Shown here: in pieces, positions 1-5,640 of the stretch | Position numbering within the stretch: position 1 is the stretch's first letter | Layout: every line of letters begins with the position of its first letter | DNA from: JBBDXA01 sp040902585 | GTDB lineage: Bacteria > Planctomycetota > Phycisphaerae > Phycisphaerales > Phycisphaeraceae | Reading direction: 5' to 3' | Assembly: GCA_040902585.1 (NCBI GenBank) | Contig: JBBDXA010000073.1 | Location: 1 to 6,485, forward strand | Length of the DNA: 6,485 nucleotides | Program-made: the position numbers and the translations under genes | Notes under the pieces: model-generated | Seen by the model: only the letters and a program-made list of their open reading frames with translations | Database searches by the model: none | Told to the model about the DNA's origin: nothing

Positions 1-475
1 GCGTCGTCGCGCACCAGATCAGCTTCGCGCCGGTCTTCTTCAGCTTCGCCACCAGCTCGCGCAGATTCTTCTCGTAATCCTCCGGCGGCACCTGCTGCTT
101 GCCGGCCTTCACATCGACGAGCGTGCCCTTTTCGTTCTGGTATTTCAGATCGTGCAGGCCCCAGTTGAAGTGAATGACATCCCATTTTTTCTCTGCGCCT
201 CCGGTCTTCAGCCAGGCGTCGAGGCTTTTCAGGCCGTTGGTCGTCGGGCCGCAGTTGGTGGGCGGACGATGCACATTCGCTTTGCCTTCGAGCATGGCGC
301 GGACGTCCAGGTGGTAACCGATGGAGATCGAATCGCCGATGAGCAGCACGCGCGGCAGCTTCGGGTTGTCTTCGATCGGATCGAACGGGCCTTGCTTCTT
401 CGCCTGCGCAAAGAGCGGTGAGGCGGCGAGCAGGACGAGGGCGAGGGCGATGAAGATTCGTGTGGGCAGTCGCAT
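1..475 (-). CDS. Secreted SGNH/GDSL-family hydrolase, C-terminus beyond window
   Basis: This reading frame is open from an ATG at 475-473 down to the window edge (158 residues visible, no stop). Residues 1-23 form a Sec-type signal peptide: basic start, hydrophobic core, and a likely cut after LFA. The mature part carries SGNH/GDSL landmarks: block I GDSISIGY at 47-54 with nucleophile Ser49, a block II-like NCG at 74-76, and a block III-like FNWGLHD at 103-109 whose Asn104 would help form the oxyanion hole. The catalytic Asp/His block V lies outside the window. Family members are esterases or lipases, often acting on acetylated sugars; the substrate here cannot be told. An AAGGAG ribosome binding site at 487-482, six bases before the ATG, fixes the start. 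It lies downstream of the beta-propeller gene on the same strand, but a large inverted repeat separates them, so co-transcription is uncertain. Confidence 0.9.
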   Translation of the reverse strand, partial: MRLPTRIFIALALVLLAASPLFAQAKKQGPFDPIEDNPKLPRVLLIGDSISIGYHLDVRAMLEGKANVHRPPTNCGPTTNGLKSLDAWLKTGGAEKKWDVIHFNWGLHDLKYQNEKGTLVDVKAGKQQVPPEDYEKNLRELVAKLKKTGAKLIWCATT

Positions 476-515
476 GCGCAGCTCCTTCGGGGAGAGACGG
501 ATTCAATATAACGTC

Positions 516-644
516 GGGTGGCTGGGGCTGGAGTCCGCGGAAGCCCCGGCCCGAATCGCCCTATGTTCACTTGCACGCCGGGCCACTCAGGCCGGGGCTT
601 CGCCGAGCCTCAGCCCCAGCCACCCAAGACAGCCCCAGCCACCC
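516..644. repeat. Long GC-rich inverted repeat with an extra direct copy of one arm
   Basis: The left arm 516-551 and right arm 590-625 are reverse complements in one continuous register. The outer 15 bp (516-530 with 611-625, GGGTGGCTGGGGCTG and its complement) pair perfectly. The inner 11 bp (541-551 with 590-600, AAGCCCCGGCC) also pair perfectly. The ten bases between them match only partly, and the loop is 552-589. The right-arm 15-mer CAGCCCCAGCCACCC occurs again exactly at 630-644. The element fills most of the gap between two minus-strand genes and could act as a terminator or attenuator for the beta-propeller transcript. The lack of a T-tract and the extra half-copy look more like a REP/BIME-type or MITE-like dispersed element. 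Confidence 0.8.
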
Positions 645-650
645 GATTCC

Positions 651-2114
651 TTACCGGCTCGCCTGCTTGCGATCGGTCAGCTCGTAGCAAACCAGGCCAT
701 CCTTCAATCGCACGATCAGTCGGCCATCCACGATGGCGGGCGATGAACACTTCAGCGGGCCCTGCCGTTCGACCTTGCTGCGGTAGAGCTGTTCAGCTTT
801 CTTCTCGCCATCGGGCTGGGCTTTAAGTTCGTCGAGATTCAGGCGTTTGCGATGCACATCAGCCGTGGCGATCACGCCGGTGTCATCCATTTTCAGGTCG
901 AGCAGCGGGGTGAACTTCGCGGGCTCGGCGGCGAACCAGAGCAACCCTTCACAGGCGTAGAGCACTTTGCCATCCGCGGCGATGAGCGAGGTGTAACGCG
1001 GGTCATCGTGTTTCAGTTCGGTCTGCCATTTCTCATCGCCGGTCTTCAGATCGACGCAGGCGAGGGTGCGTTCGCCCTGCACGTAGACGTGGCCGGCGAC
1101 GATGACGGGGCTGGAGCCGGGGTCGCTCGCGCCGGTGTAGGTCCACAGTTCCTCGGCTGCCTCGCCGGGGATGAGTTTGTAGCAGCGCAGGCCGCCGCGG
1201 CGGGAGGAGCCGTAGGTGAGCAGCAGGTTGCCGGAGACGATGGGCGTGCTCTGACTGGCCTGCGATTTGACGCGCCACATTTCCACGCCACTGCGGGCTT
1301 CGAAACAGGCCGTCGCACCGGCGACATTGGCGATGAAAAAGGTAAAGCCTTCGTGCGTCCAGACGGCGGGGCTGGAGTGCGTGCCGCTGGTCTGCTTTTT
1401 GTCGCCCTCCCAGCGGATGTCACCGGTCTTCGCATCGAGCGCGAACAGGCTGCCGGCCAGGACCGCCGCGACGCCGTCGGCCACGGCGAAGCTGCTCATC
1501 ATGAACTCATCGCGGTAGTCGCCGGGCAGGCGTTTGGACCAGAGTTCCTCGCCGGTCTTGGCATCGAAGCACCGAGCCATGCGGCCGGCCCCGAGCACGT
1601 AGACGCGGTCATCCACCACCACCGGCGTGCCGGACTGCACGAAGCGCGAGTAGACCGAGCTGACCTGTTTCTTCCAGAGCGTCTTGCCGGTGTCGAGCGA
1701 AAGGCAGTAGAGCGTCTCGAAGAACTGCTCGATCTTGGCGCGGGCCTGATCTTCATCGCGGCGATTCTTTTCGTAGTCGTCGTACTCGGCGGGGGTGAGG
1801 TGGCCGCGTTTTTCGGGAGGCAGCCAGGGGAACTTGGGCCGACCCAGATTCTCGCCGGCCTTGCGGACCTTGGAGTGAACGAAAAGATACACCTTGCCAT
1901 CAGCCACGACAGGCGACCCCCACCCGCCGTTGCCGCTGGAGGGGATCGCTTCGCTGACCCAGGCGGGCGCGAGGCCGGTGTCGGTGGTGAGGCGGTTCAG
2001 GGGCGGCGAGTCGGGGGCGACGCCGTCGCGGTTGGGGCCGCGCCACTGCGGCCAGTCGGAGGCGAAGGCGGGGGCGGCAAACATTAGCAGGAACATGAAG
2101 ACGAAGCGGTGCAT
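651..2114 (-). CDS. Exported PQQ-like beta-propeller protein
   Basis: The product is 487 residues. Residues 1-18 are a Sec signal peptide with a likely cut after AFA, and the mature start SDWPQWRGPNRDG is a signature of planctomycete PQQ-like propellers. Repeated blade ends with the TGxxxW pattern appear near 141-147 (DTGKTLW), 186-192 (KTGEELW), 229-235 (KTGDIRW), 274-280 (RSGVEMW) and 357-363 (KTGDEKW). This supports a PQQ/BamB-type repeat fold (PF13360-like). A charged, mostly helical-looking insertion at about 80-135 interrupts an early blade. None of the catalytic-site context of quinoprotein dehydrogenases was recognised, so a binding or scaffold role outside the cytoplasm is more likely than an enzyme. 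The ATG is supported by GGAG at 2124-2121, six bases upstream, and the stop is TAA at 653-651. It is transcribed away from the TPR/EF-hand gene. Confidence 0.92.
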   Translation of the reverse strand: MHRFVFMFLLMFAAPAFASDWPQWRGPNRDGVAPDSPPLNRLTTDTGLAPAWVSEAIPSSGNGGWGSPVVADGKVYLFVHSKVRKAGENLGRPKFPWLPPEKRGHLTPAEYDDYEKNRRDEDQARAKIEQFFETLYCLSLDTGKTLWKKQVSSVYSRFVQSGTPVVVDDRVYVLGAGRMARCFDAKTGEELWSKRLPGDYRDEFMMSSFAVADGVAAVLAGSLFALDAKTGDIRWEGDKKQTSGTHSSPAVWTHEGFTFFIANVAGATACFEARSGVEMWRVKSQASQSTPIVSGNLLLTYGSSRRGGLRCYKLIPGEAAEELWTYTGASDPGSSPVIVAGHVYVQGERTLACVDLKTGDEKWQTELKHDDPRYTSLIAADGKVLYACEGLLWFAAEPAKFTPLLDLKMDDTGVIATADVHRKRLNLDELKAQPDGEKKAEQLYRSKVERQGPLKCSSPAIVDGRLIVRLKDGLVCYELTDRKQASR

Positions 2115-2285
2115 GACAAACTCCGTTGAAGGGCCAATCGCGAGCGGTCATTGCTCTATTGGCGGGCGTTCAGGGTAGGTTTCGAGTACTCGCGTTGAAT
2201 AGGAGCCCGAAGGCACCATTAGGCGTCTGGGTGAAGCCGGTGCATAATACGGTAGTCCTTTCCGCCCTCATGCAAGGTGGTGACC
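2115..2285. promoter_or_regulatory. Divergent intergenic region, candidate promoters and a palindrome
   Basis: This 171-bp spacer separates two head-to-head genes and must hold both promoters. On the plus strand CATAAT at 2243-2248 is a fair -10 candidate (five of six to TATAAT), about 37 bases before the ATG at 2286. No good -35 lies 16-18 bases upstream, so an activator or a non-housekeeping sigma factor is possible. A perfect 10-bp palindrome, CGAGTACTCG, at 2183-2192 sits mid-spacer where an operator for both genes could lie. I see no clear minus-strand promoter. The motif assignments are weak; only the divergent arrangement is firm. Confidence 0.35.
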
Positions 2286-3722
2286 ATGCGCAACCATTCC
2301 TTTTTCGTTTTGGCCGTTCTCGTCGCCGCGGTCATCGGATTCGCGGGTGGAGAGCGGGCGTACGGCATGTGGATTCTGCCACCTCAGTCGCCGGTGGATC
2401 GCCTGGTCGATTTTTCCAAAGCGTACATTGAGGCTCATCCCAAGGACCCGCGCGGCTATTACATGCTCGGCCGGATTCACAGCCTTGCGTATGCTCTGAA
2501 GTCGACCACGCTCACGGGAGGCATCACCGATGGCGACCGTGGCAAGCTTTTGCCCAATGTCACGGTCAACCCGGAGATTCAACGGGGAGATGGCAAGGTG
2601 AAAGATGAAGCGGTCCTACTTGAACACTTGAAGCAATCGGTCGCGAACTATCGCAAGTCAGTCGAGTTGCAGCCTTCGGCGGGGCTTTGCCAGCTTGGTT
2701 TCGCCACCGCACTGCGTACCGGGTCGGCTCAGGCGGAGAAAATCGGCCTGCCGCCAGGCGATTCCCTCGAAGGAAAGAAGCCCACGCCGGAACAGGTGAA
2801 GGCGTGGGAGCCGACGGTCAAGCAGTTGCTAACCGGCAGCGACGCCCAGCGACAGGCGGCTTCGAAGAAGCTGAGTGCATCGATCGAGGATGCGATTCTT
2901 CTCATCGCGCCGCATCGCGAGCATGAGAACGAAGTAGTGCGCACTCAGGTGAAGCAGTTGCTCTACGCCTATTGGTATGAACAGGCGATCAAAGCCTACC
3001 TCGCGGCCTACGAAGCCTCCTTCAAGGATGACGTCAAGAAGCTGCCCAAGTTAGAGTCAATCGATGATCGCAATGACCTTGTCAGTTACGAGGCTGCCAA
3101 GCAATATGTGGCGCTGGTCACTGGTCGCGGCATCAGGCAGGCCGAGCAAGGGAAAGTGCGCACCTGCAAGCTGTATGTGTCGAACGTGGAGAAGAAAGAA
3201 GTCGTCTTCTTCATCACGCCGATCGTTTTCTCTCTTGAGGAGCACCGCGAGATGGCGGACCTGCTCCAGCCTGATGCATCGGTTCCGTTCGACCTCAACG
3301 GCGACGGTGTTGGGGAGCGCTGGCCTTGGGTCAAACCCACCACGGGCTTCCTCGTGTGGGATCCAAAGGGTACGGGCCGCATTACGTCCGGACGACAGAT
3401 GTTTGGTTCTGTCACCTGGTGGCTCTTCTGGAAAGATGGCTACGAAGCGATGTCCGCGCTGGATGACAACCGTGACGGCGAGTTGCGCGGCGAGGAACTG
3501 AAGGGCATTGCCGTCTGGTTCGACCGCAACACCAACGGTATCTCGGAAGAAGGCGAAGTGACGGCGATTGAGCATTTGGACGTCGAAGCGATCCTCGTCC
3601 GTGCGACAGCGACCGTACAGCACAACGGGCTTACCTCGCCGACCAACCCGAAGGGCCTGCGATTCTCGAATGGCCGCGTGGTGCCGACCTATGACTGGGT
3701 GACGCGATCGAGCGAAAAATGA
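2286..3722 (+). CDS. Secreted TPR-like protein with C-terminal EF-hand-like loops
   Basis: I do not recognise a named family. I chose the ATG at 2286 (478 residues) because AAGGTGG at 2274-2280 is a well-placed ribosome binding site; an in-frame GTG at 2277 lies inside that site. Residues 5-20 are hydrophobic, consistent with a signal peptide or N-terminal anchor. Residues about 34-65 and 113-145 look like TPR or other helical repeats (for example DPRGYYMLGRIHSLAYAL). The C-terminal third has four Asp/Asn/Gly-rich loops: DLNGDG at 336-341, DPKGTGR at 359-365, DDNRDGE at 393-399 and DRNTNG at 413-418. The spacing and bracketing (…SGRQMFG…DGYEAMSALDDN…) resemble a dockerin/EF-hand-like calcium-binding tail found in many secreted bacterial proteins. 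Probable role: calcium-stabilised extracytoplasmic interaction protein; no enzymatic motif was seen. It ends in TGA, followed by a GC hairpin. Confidence 0.85.
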   Translation: MRNHSFFVLAVLVAAVIGFAGGERAYGMWILPPQSPVDRLVDFSKAYIEAHPKDPRGYYMLGRIHSLAYALKSTTLTGGITDGDRGKLLPNVTVNPEIQRGDGKVKDEAVLLEHLKQSVANYRKSVELQPSAGLCQLGFATALRTGSAQAEKIGLPPGDSLEGKKPTPEQVKAWEPTVKQLLTGSDAQRQAASKKLSASIEDAILLIAPHREHENEVVRTQVKQLLYAYWYEQAIKAYLAAYEASFKDDVKKLPKLESIDDRNDLVSYEAAKQYVALVTGRGIRQAEQGKVRTCKLYVSNVEKKEVVFFITPIVFSLEEHREMADLLQPDASVPFDLNGDGVGERWPWVKPTTGFLVWDPKGTGRITSGRQMFGSVTWWLFWKDGYEAMSALDDNRDGELRGEELKGIAVWFDRNTNGISEEGEVTAIEHLDVEAILVRATATVQHNGLTSPTNPKGLRFSNGRVVPTYDWVTRSSEK

Positions 3723-3746
3723 GCGGTCCCGGAAAGGGCTGGGGCA

Positions 3747-3768
3747 CCCACCCACAGGAGTGGGTGGG
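3747..3768 (+). terminator. GC-rich hairpin after the TPR/EF-hand gene
   Basis: CCCACCCAC (3747-3755) pairs perfectly with GTGGGTGGG (3760-3768) around an AGGA loop, 25 bases after the TGA at 3720-3722. The position suits transcription termination. However, only three T's occur just after the stem (3770-3772), so it is not a canonical intrinsic terminator. It could instead be a 3' mRNA-stabilising hairpin or a dispersed palindromic repeat. Confidence 0.5.
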
Positions 3769-3787
3769 CTTTGAAGATTCGTGATCT

Positions 3788-3829
3788 CTGTTTCCTGCCT
3801 CCTGCCTCCTGTCCCCTGTCTCCTGTCTC
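3788..3829. repeat. Six tandem degenerate heptads (consensus CTGYCTC; GRGACAG on minus)
   Basis: Six contiguous 7-bp units without spacers read CTGTTTC, CTGCCTC, CTGCCTC, CTGTCCC, CTGTCTC, CTGTCTC. Every unit keeps CTG at positions 1-3 and C at position 7; the centre varies. One strand is pure pyrimidine except for the single G of each unit. The period breaks at 3830. Heptad-periodic spacers of this type recur, as I recall, in intergenic DNA of several bacterial phyla, and their function is unknown. Confidence 0.85.
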
Positions 3830-3832
3830 CAT

Positions 3833-3854
3833 CCCCTCCCGAATCCCCCTTCCC
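3833..3854 (-). other. G-quadruplex motif on the minus strand
   Basis: Four C-tracts on the plus strand (3833-3836, 3838-3840, 3845-3849, 3852-3854) are separated by loops of 1, 4 and 2 bases. The minus strand therefore meets the usual G3+ N1-7 four-tract definition. It directly adjoins the heptad array. It lies upstream of the ParA gene on the template strand, where a quadruplex could affect transcription. Folding is predicted from the pattern only. Confidence 0.6.
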
Positions 3855-4146
3855 AGTATTGATATTCAAGTTTTGGAGGTGCCGGCCCCGATAACGCTTC
3901 CAGCGCGGGCTGCGCACGGATTGTTCCGTGCAGAGAGGTCGTGGTAGACTCTTTCGCCAGCCTGCGCGGAACCGGTCGAGACGGGAGATCGAGCCATGCC
4001 CGCCGGCGCATCTCTTTGCCCTGCGGCGCGAAGCTTGATCTTCTGTCGCTCCAGTTCACACGGGCTCGGATCGCAACTCCCCGCGGTGATGCTTCGCTGA
4101 TCGAAATCAGCGCCGCAGCCGAGGCATGGGGATGACGATGGGCAGT

Positions 4147-4180
4147 GACGGCTTTGCCGTCCTTCACGGATGAAAGGACG
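4147..4180 (+). promoter_or_regulatory. Two mutually exclusive hairpins over the ParA ribosome binding site
   Basis: Hairpin A pairs GACGGC (4147-4152) with GCCGTC (4156-4161) around a TTT loop. Hairpin B pairs CGTCCTT (4158-4164) with AAGGACG (4174-4180) around a nine-base loop. They share 4158-4161, so only one can form fully. The AAGGA of the ribosome binding site for the TTG start at 4186 lies inside the 3' arm of hairpin B. Hairpin A would therefore expose it and hairpin B would hide it. This is the geometry of a translational switch, but both stems are short and could be chance. Confidence 0.4.
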
Positions 4181-4185
4181 CCCAG

Positions 4186-5508
4186 TTGCGGACGATCGCC
4201 ATCATTAATCAGAAGGGCGGCTGCGGCAAGACCACCACCGCCATCAACCTCTCCGCCGTCCTGGCTGAGCACGGCGAGCGCACGCTGCTGGTCGATATGG
4301 ACCCGCAGTCGCACTGCGCCCTGGGCCTGGCGGTCCCCGAAGCCCAGATCGAGCGGCACATCGGCGACATCCTGCGCGCCGGGCTCGATGGCAGCATCGG
4401 CTTCAGTGACATCGTCTGGCAGATCGCCCGCAACCTTGACCTCGCGCCCTGCACCATGGCCCTGGCCGGGCTCGAAGCGGAGCTCGCCGCTGCGCCTGAT
4501 CGCGATCGGCGGATGCAGCAAGTGCTCTCCACCGTTCGCGACAAGTACGACTTTTGCATCATCGACTGCCCGCCTTCCATCGGCCTGCTCACCTTCAACG
4601 CCCTCCGCGCCGCTGACGAAGTCATCGTCCCCGTCGAGACCGGCTACTTCGCGATGCACGGCTCGATCAAACAGGAAAAGACCATCGACATGCTCGCCCG
4701 CCGGGCCGGGCATCACGTGCGATTCAAAGCACTCGCGACGATGTACGACGTGCGCACGAAACTCGCGCGGGAAATCCTCGCGGAGCTGCGCAGGCAGTTC
4801 GGCGATCGACTGTTGCCGGTGGTCGTGCATTTCAACAGCAAGCTCAAAGAGGCCGCGAGCTTCGGTCAGGCGATCACGGAGTACGATCCGGGCAGCCGCG
4901 GCTACCAGGATTTTGAAAAGCTCGTCTCCTGGCTCAAGTCGAATCCGCCTGAGGTGCCCGGCGTGGATGAGATACACGAGCCGGTCGGTGCCGCGGCGGG
5001 CGGCATTGCGGGACCAGCCCTGAGCAGGGCTGCGGAACTGGTCGAACGCGCCCGCGCCCTTTCGCAGCGCACGGCTCAGCTCGCGGCGAAGATCACGACC
5101 GATCCGGATGTCGCGCGTGAACGGGCTGCTCAGCCGCCCAAGCCCGCACCTGCCGAACTCCCGATGCCGGCGATGCCCGCGCGAACCCCTTCGCTATCGG
5201 AGAAACTCGCCAAGCTATACGGCGTGCGTCACACCTCGCAGGGGCTGCTCTTCGTGCAGCCTTTGGATGGCAGCAAGCATCAGGTCGCCATTGCGGGGGA
5301 CTTCAACAACTGGAACCCGCAGAGCACGCCGCTGCGTCAGGATGATCGGCTCAATGTCTGGCAGGCGTGCGTGCCCGTGCCGCCGGGGCGATATCGCTAT
5401 CGGCTGGTGGTCGATGGCAAATGGCAGCAGGACCCGTTTAATAATTACGTGGAGTCGAATCCCTTCGGCGAGTTGAACAACGTGGTCGAAGTGGACGTGG
5501 AAGGATGA
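4186..5508 (+). CDS. ParA/Soj-family ATPase fused to a CBM48/AMPK-beta glycogen-binding domain
   Basis: The product is 440 residues. Residues 1 to about 255 form a ParA-type P-loop ATPase: deviant Walker A KGGCGKTT at 10-17 with signature Lys10 and catalytic Lys15, Walker A' DMDPQ at 37-41, and Walker B IIDCPPS at 125-131. All key residues are present, so ATP-driven dimerisation is expected. Residues about 270-345 are a helical then Pro/Ala-rich linker. Residues about 350-438 match the E-set glycogen-binding module: VAIAGDFNNWNP at 367-378, YRLVVDGKW at 405-413 and LNNVVEV at 430-436. Trp376, Trp413 and Asn431 correspond to AMPK beta1 Trp100, Trp133 and Asn150; Arg406 replaces Lys126. Usual ParA/Soj proteins stop at about 250-300 residues. 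TTG is the only plausible start, since an in-frame TGA lies at 4171; AAAGGA at 4173-4178 is the ribosome binding site. It probably forms an operon with the downstream MinD-like gene. Confidence 0.93.
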   Translation: MRTIAIINQKGGCGKTTTAINLSAVLAEHGERTLLVDMDPQSHCALGLAVPEAQIERHIGDILRAGLDGSIGFSDIVWQIARNLDLAPCTMALAGLEAELAAAPDRDRRMQQVLSTVRDKYDFCIIDCPPSIGLLTFNALRAADEVIVPVETGYFAMHGSIKQEKTIDMLARRAGHHVRFKALATMYDVRTKLAREILAELRRQFGDRLLPVVVHFNSKLKEAASFGQAITEYDPGSRGYQDFEKLVSWLKSNPPEVPGVDEIHEPVGAAAGGIAGPALSRAAELVERARALSQRTAQLAAKITTDPDVARERAAQPPKPAPAELPMPAMPARTPSLSEKLAKLYGVRHTSQGLLFVQPLDGSKHQVAIAGDFNNWNPQSTPLRQDDRLNVWQACVPVPPGRYRYRLVVDGKWQQDPFNNYVESNPFGELNNVVEVDVEG

Positions 5509-5513
5509 GGTGG

Positions 5514-5626
5514 GGAAAGTGGAAAGTGGAAAGTGGAATCTGGAAAGTGCAAAGTAGGAAGTGAAAAGTGAAAAGTGTGAAGAGTGCGGTTTGAACTTTG
5601 TACCTTTCGCTTTTCACTCTTAACTT
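5514..5626. repeat. Heptad array: direct GGAAAGT-like units followed by inverted units
   Basis: Starting five bases after the ParA stop codon, contiguous 7-bp units run from 5514 to 5576: GGAAAGT three times, GGAATCT, GGAAAGT, GCAAAGT, AGGAAGT, then GAAAAGT twice. After a two-base slip comes GAAGAGT (5579-5585). Following a short centre, the same motif appears on the opposite strand to about 5626 (read on the minus strand: GAAAAGT, TAAGAGT, GAAAAGC, GAAAGGT, ACAAAGT). Positions 5559-5575 and 5610-5626 are inverted with 15 of 17 bases matching, so the transcript could fold into a long imperfect hairpin. The array occupies nearly the whole 132-bp gap between the two ATPase-like genes. Confidence 0.85.
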
Positions 5627-5640
5627 TTCCTGGAACCGTC

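Larger units (their letters stand above)
3723..4185 (+). other. 463-bp structured intergenic region / long ParA leader
   Basis: No convincing gene was found here. From left to right it holds a 9-bp hairpin, six tandem heptads, a G-quadruplex motif on the minus strand, and an AT-richer patch near 3857-3876. Further hairpins follow at 3914-3931 (GCACGGA, TTGT loop, TCCGTGC) and 4095-4112 (CGCTGAT, CGAA loop, ATCAGCG), with overlapping hairpins at 4147-4180. A weak promoter candidate is TTGTTC at 3921-3926 with TAGACT at 3945-3950 (18-bp gap); if real, the ParA mRNA would have a leader of roughly 230 bases. Part of the region could encode a small structured RNA, but I recognise no known family. 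Confidence 0.5.

Noticed and set aside
229..576. Minus-strand frame (115 codons) overlapping the hydrolase gene
   Set aside because: It is out of frame with the signal peptide and GDSI block, is Arg/Ser/Pro-rich, and its start lies in the inverted repeat.
852..2087. Long plus-strand open frame (411 codons) opposite the beta-propeller gene
   Set aside because: It is antisense to a gene with a signal peptide and repeated propeller motifs. Its translation is Ala/Gly/Val/Arg-rich with no recognisable domain, typical of a shadow frame in GC-rich DNA.
3788..3829. Heptads as a CRISPR array
   Set aside because: The units are only 7 bp, contiguous, and have no spacers.
3941..4135. Small plus-strand frame (64 codons, GTG start) in the ParA leader
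   Set aside because: The GAGAGG upstream is only two bases from the GTG, the peptide matches nothing known, and the region is dominated by hairpins. A leader peptide cannot be excluded but is not supported.
3723..4185. tRNA or known small RNA in the long intergenic region
   Set aside because: No cloverleaf, no GGTTCGAATC-like T-loop, and no 6S, RNase P or tmRNA signature could be found by eye.
3631..4977. Minus-strand open frame (448 codons) across the intergenic region and the ParA gene
   Set aside because: It overlaps the ATPase motifs on the opposite strand, runs through the heptads (giving a repetitive RRQETGD-type peptide) and shows no domain.
4145..5023. Plus-strand frame (292 codons) inside the ParA gene
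   Set aside because: It is the +1-shifted reading of ParA, with a Ser/Arg/Pro-rich translation and no motifs.
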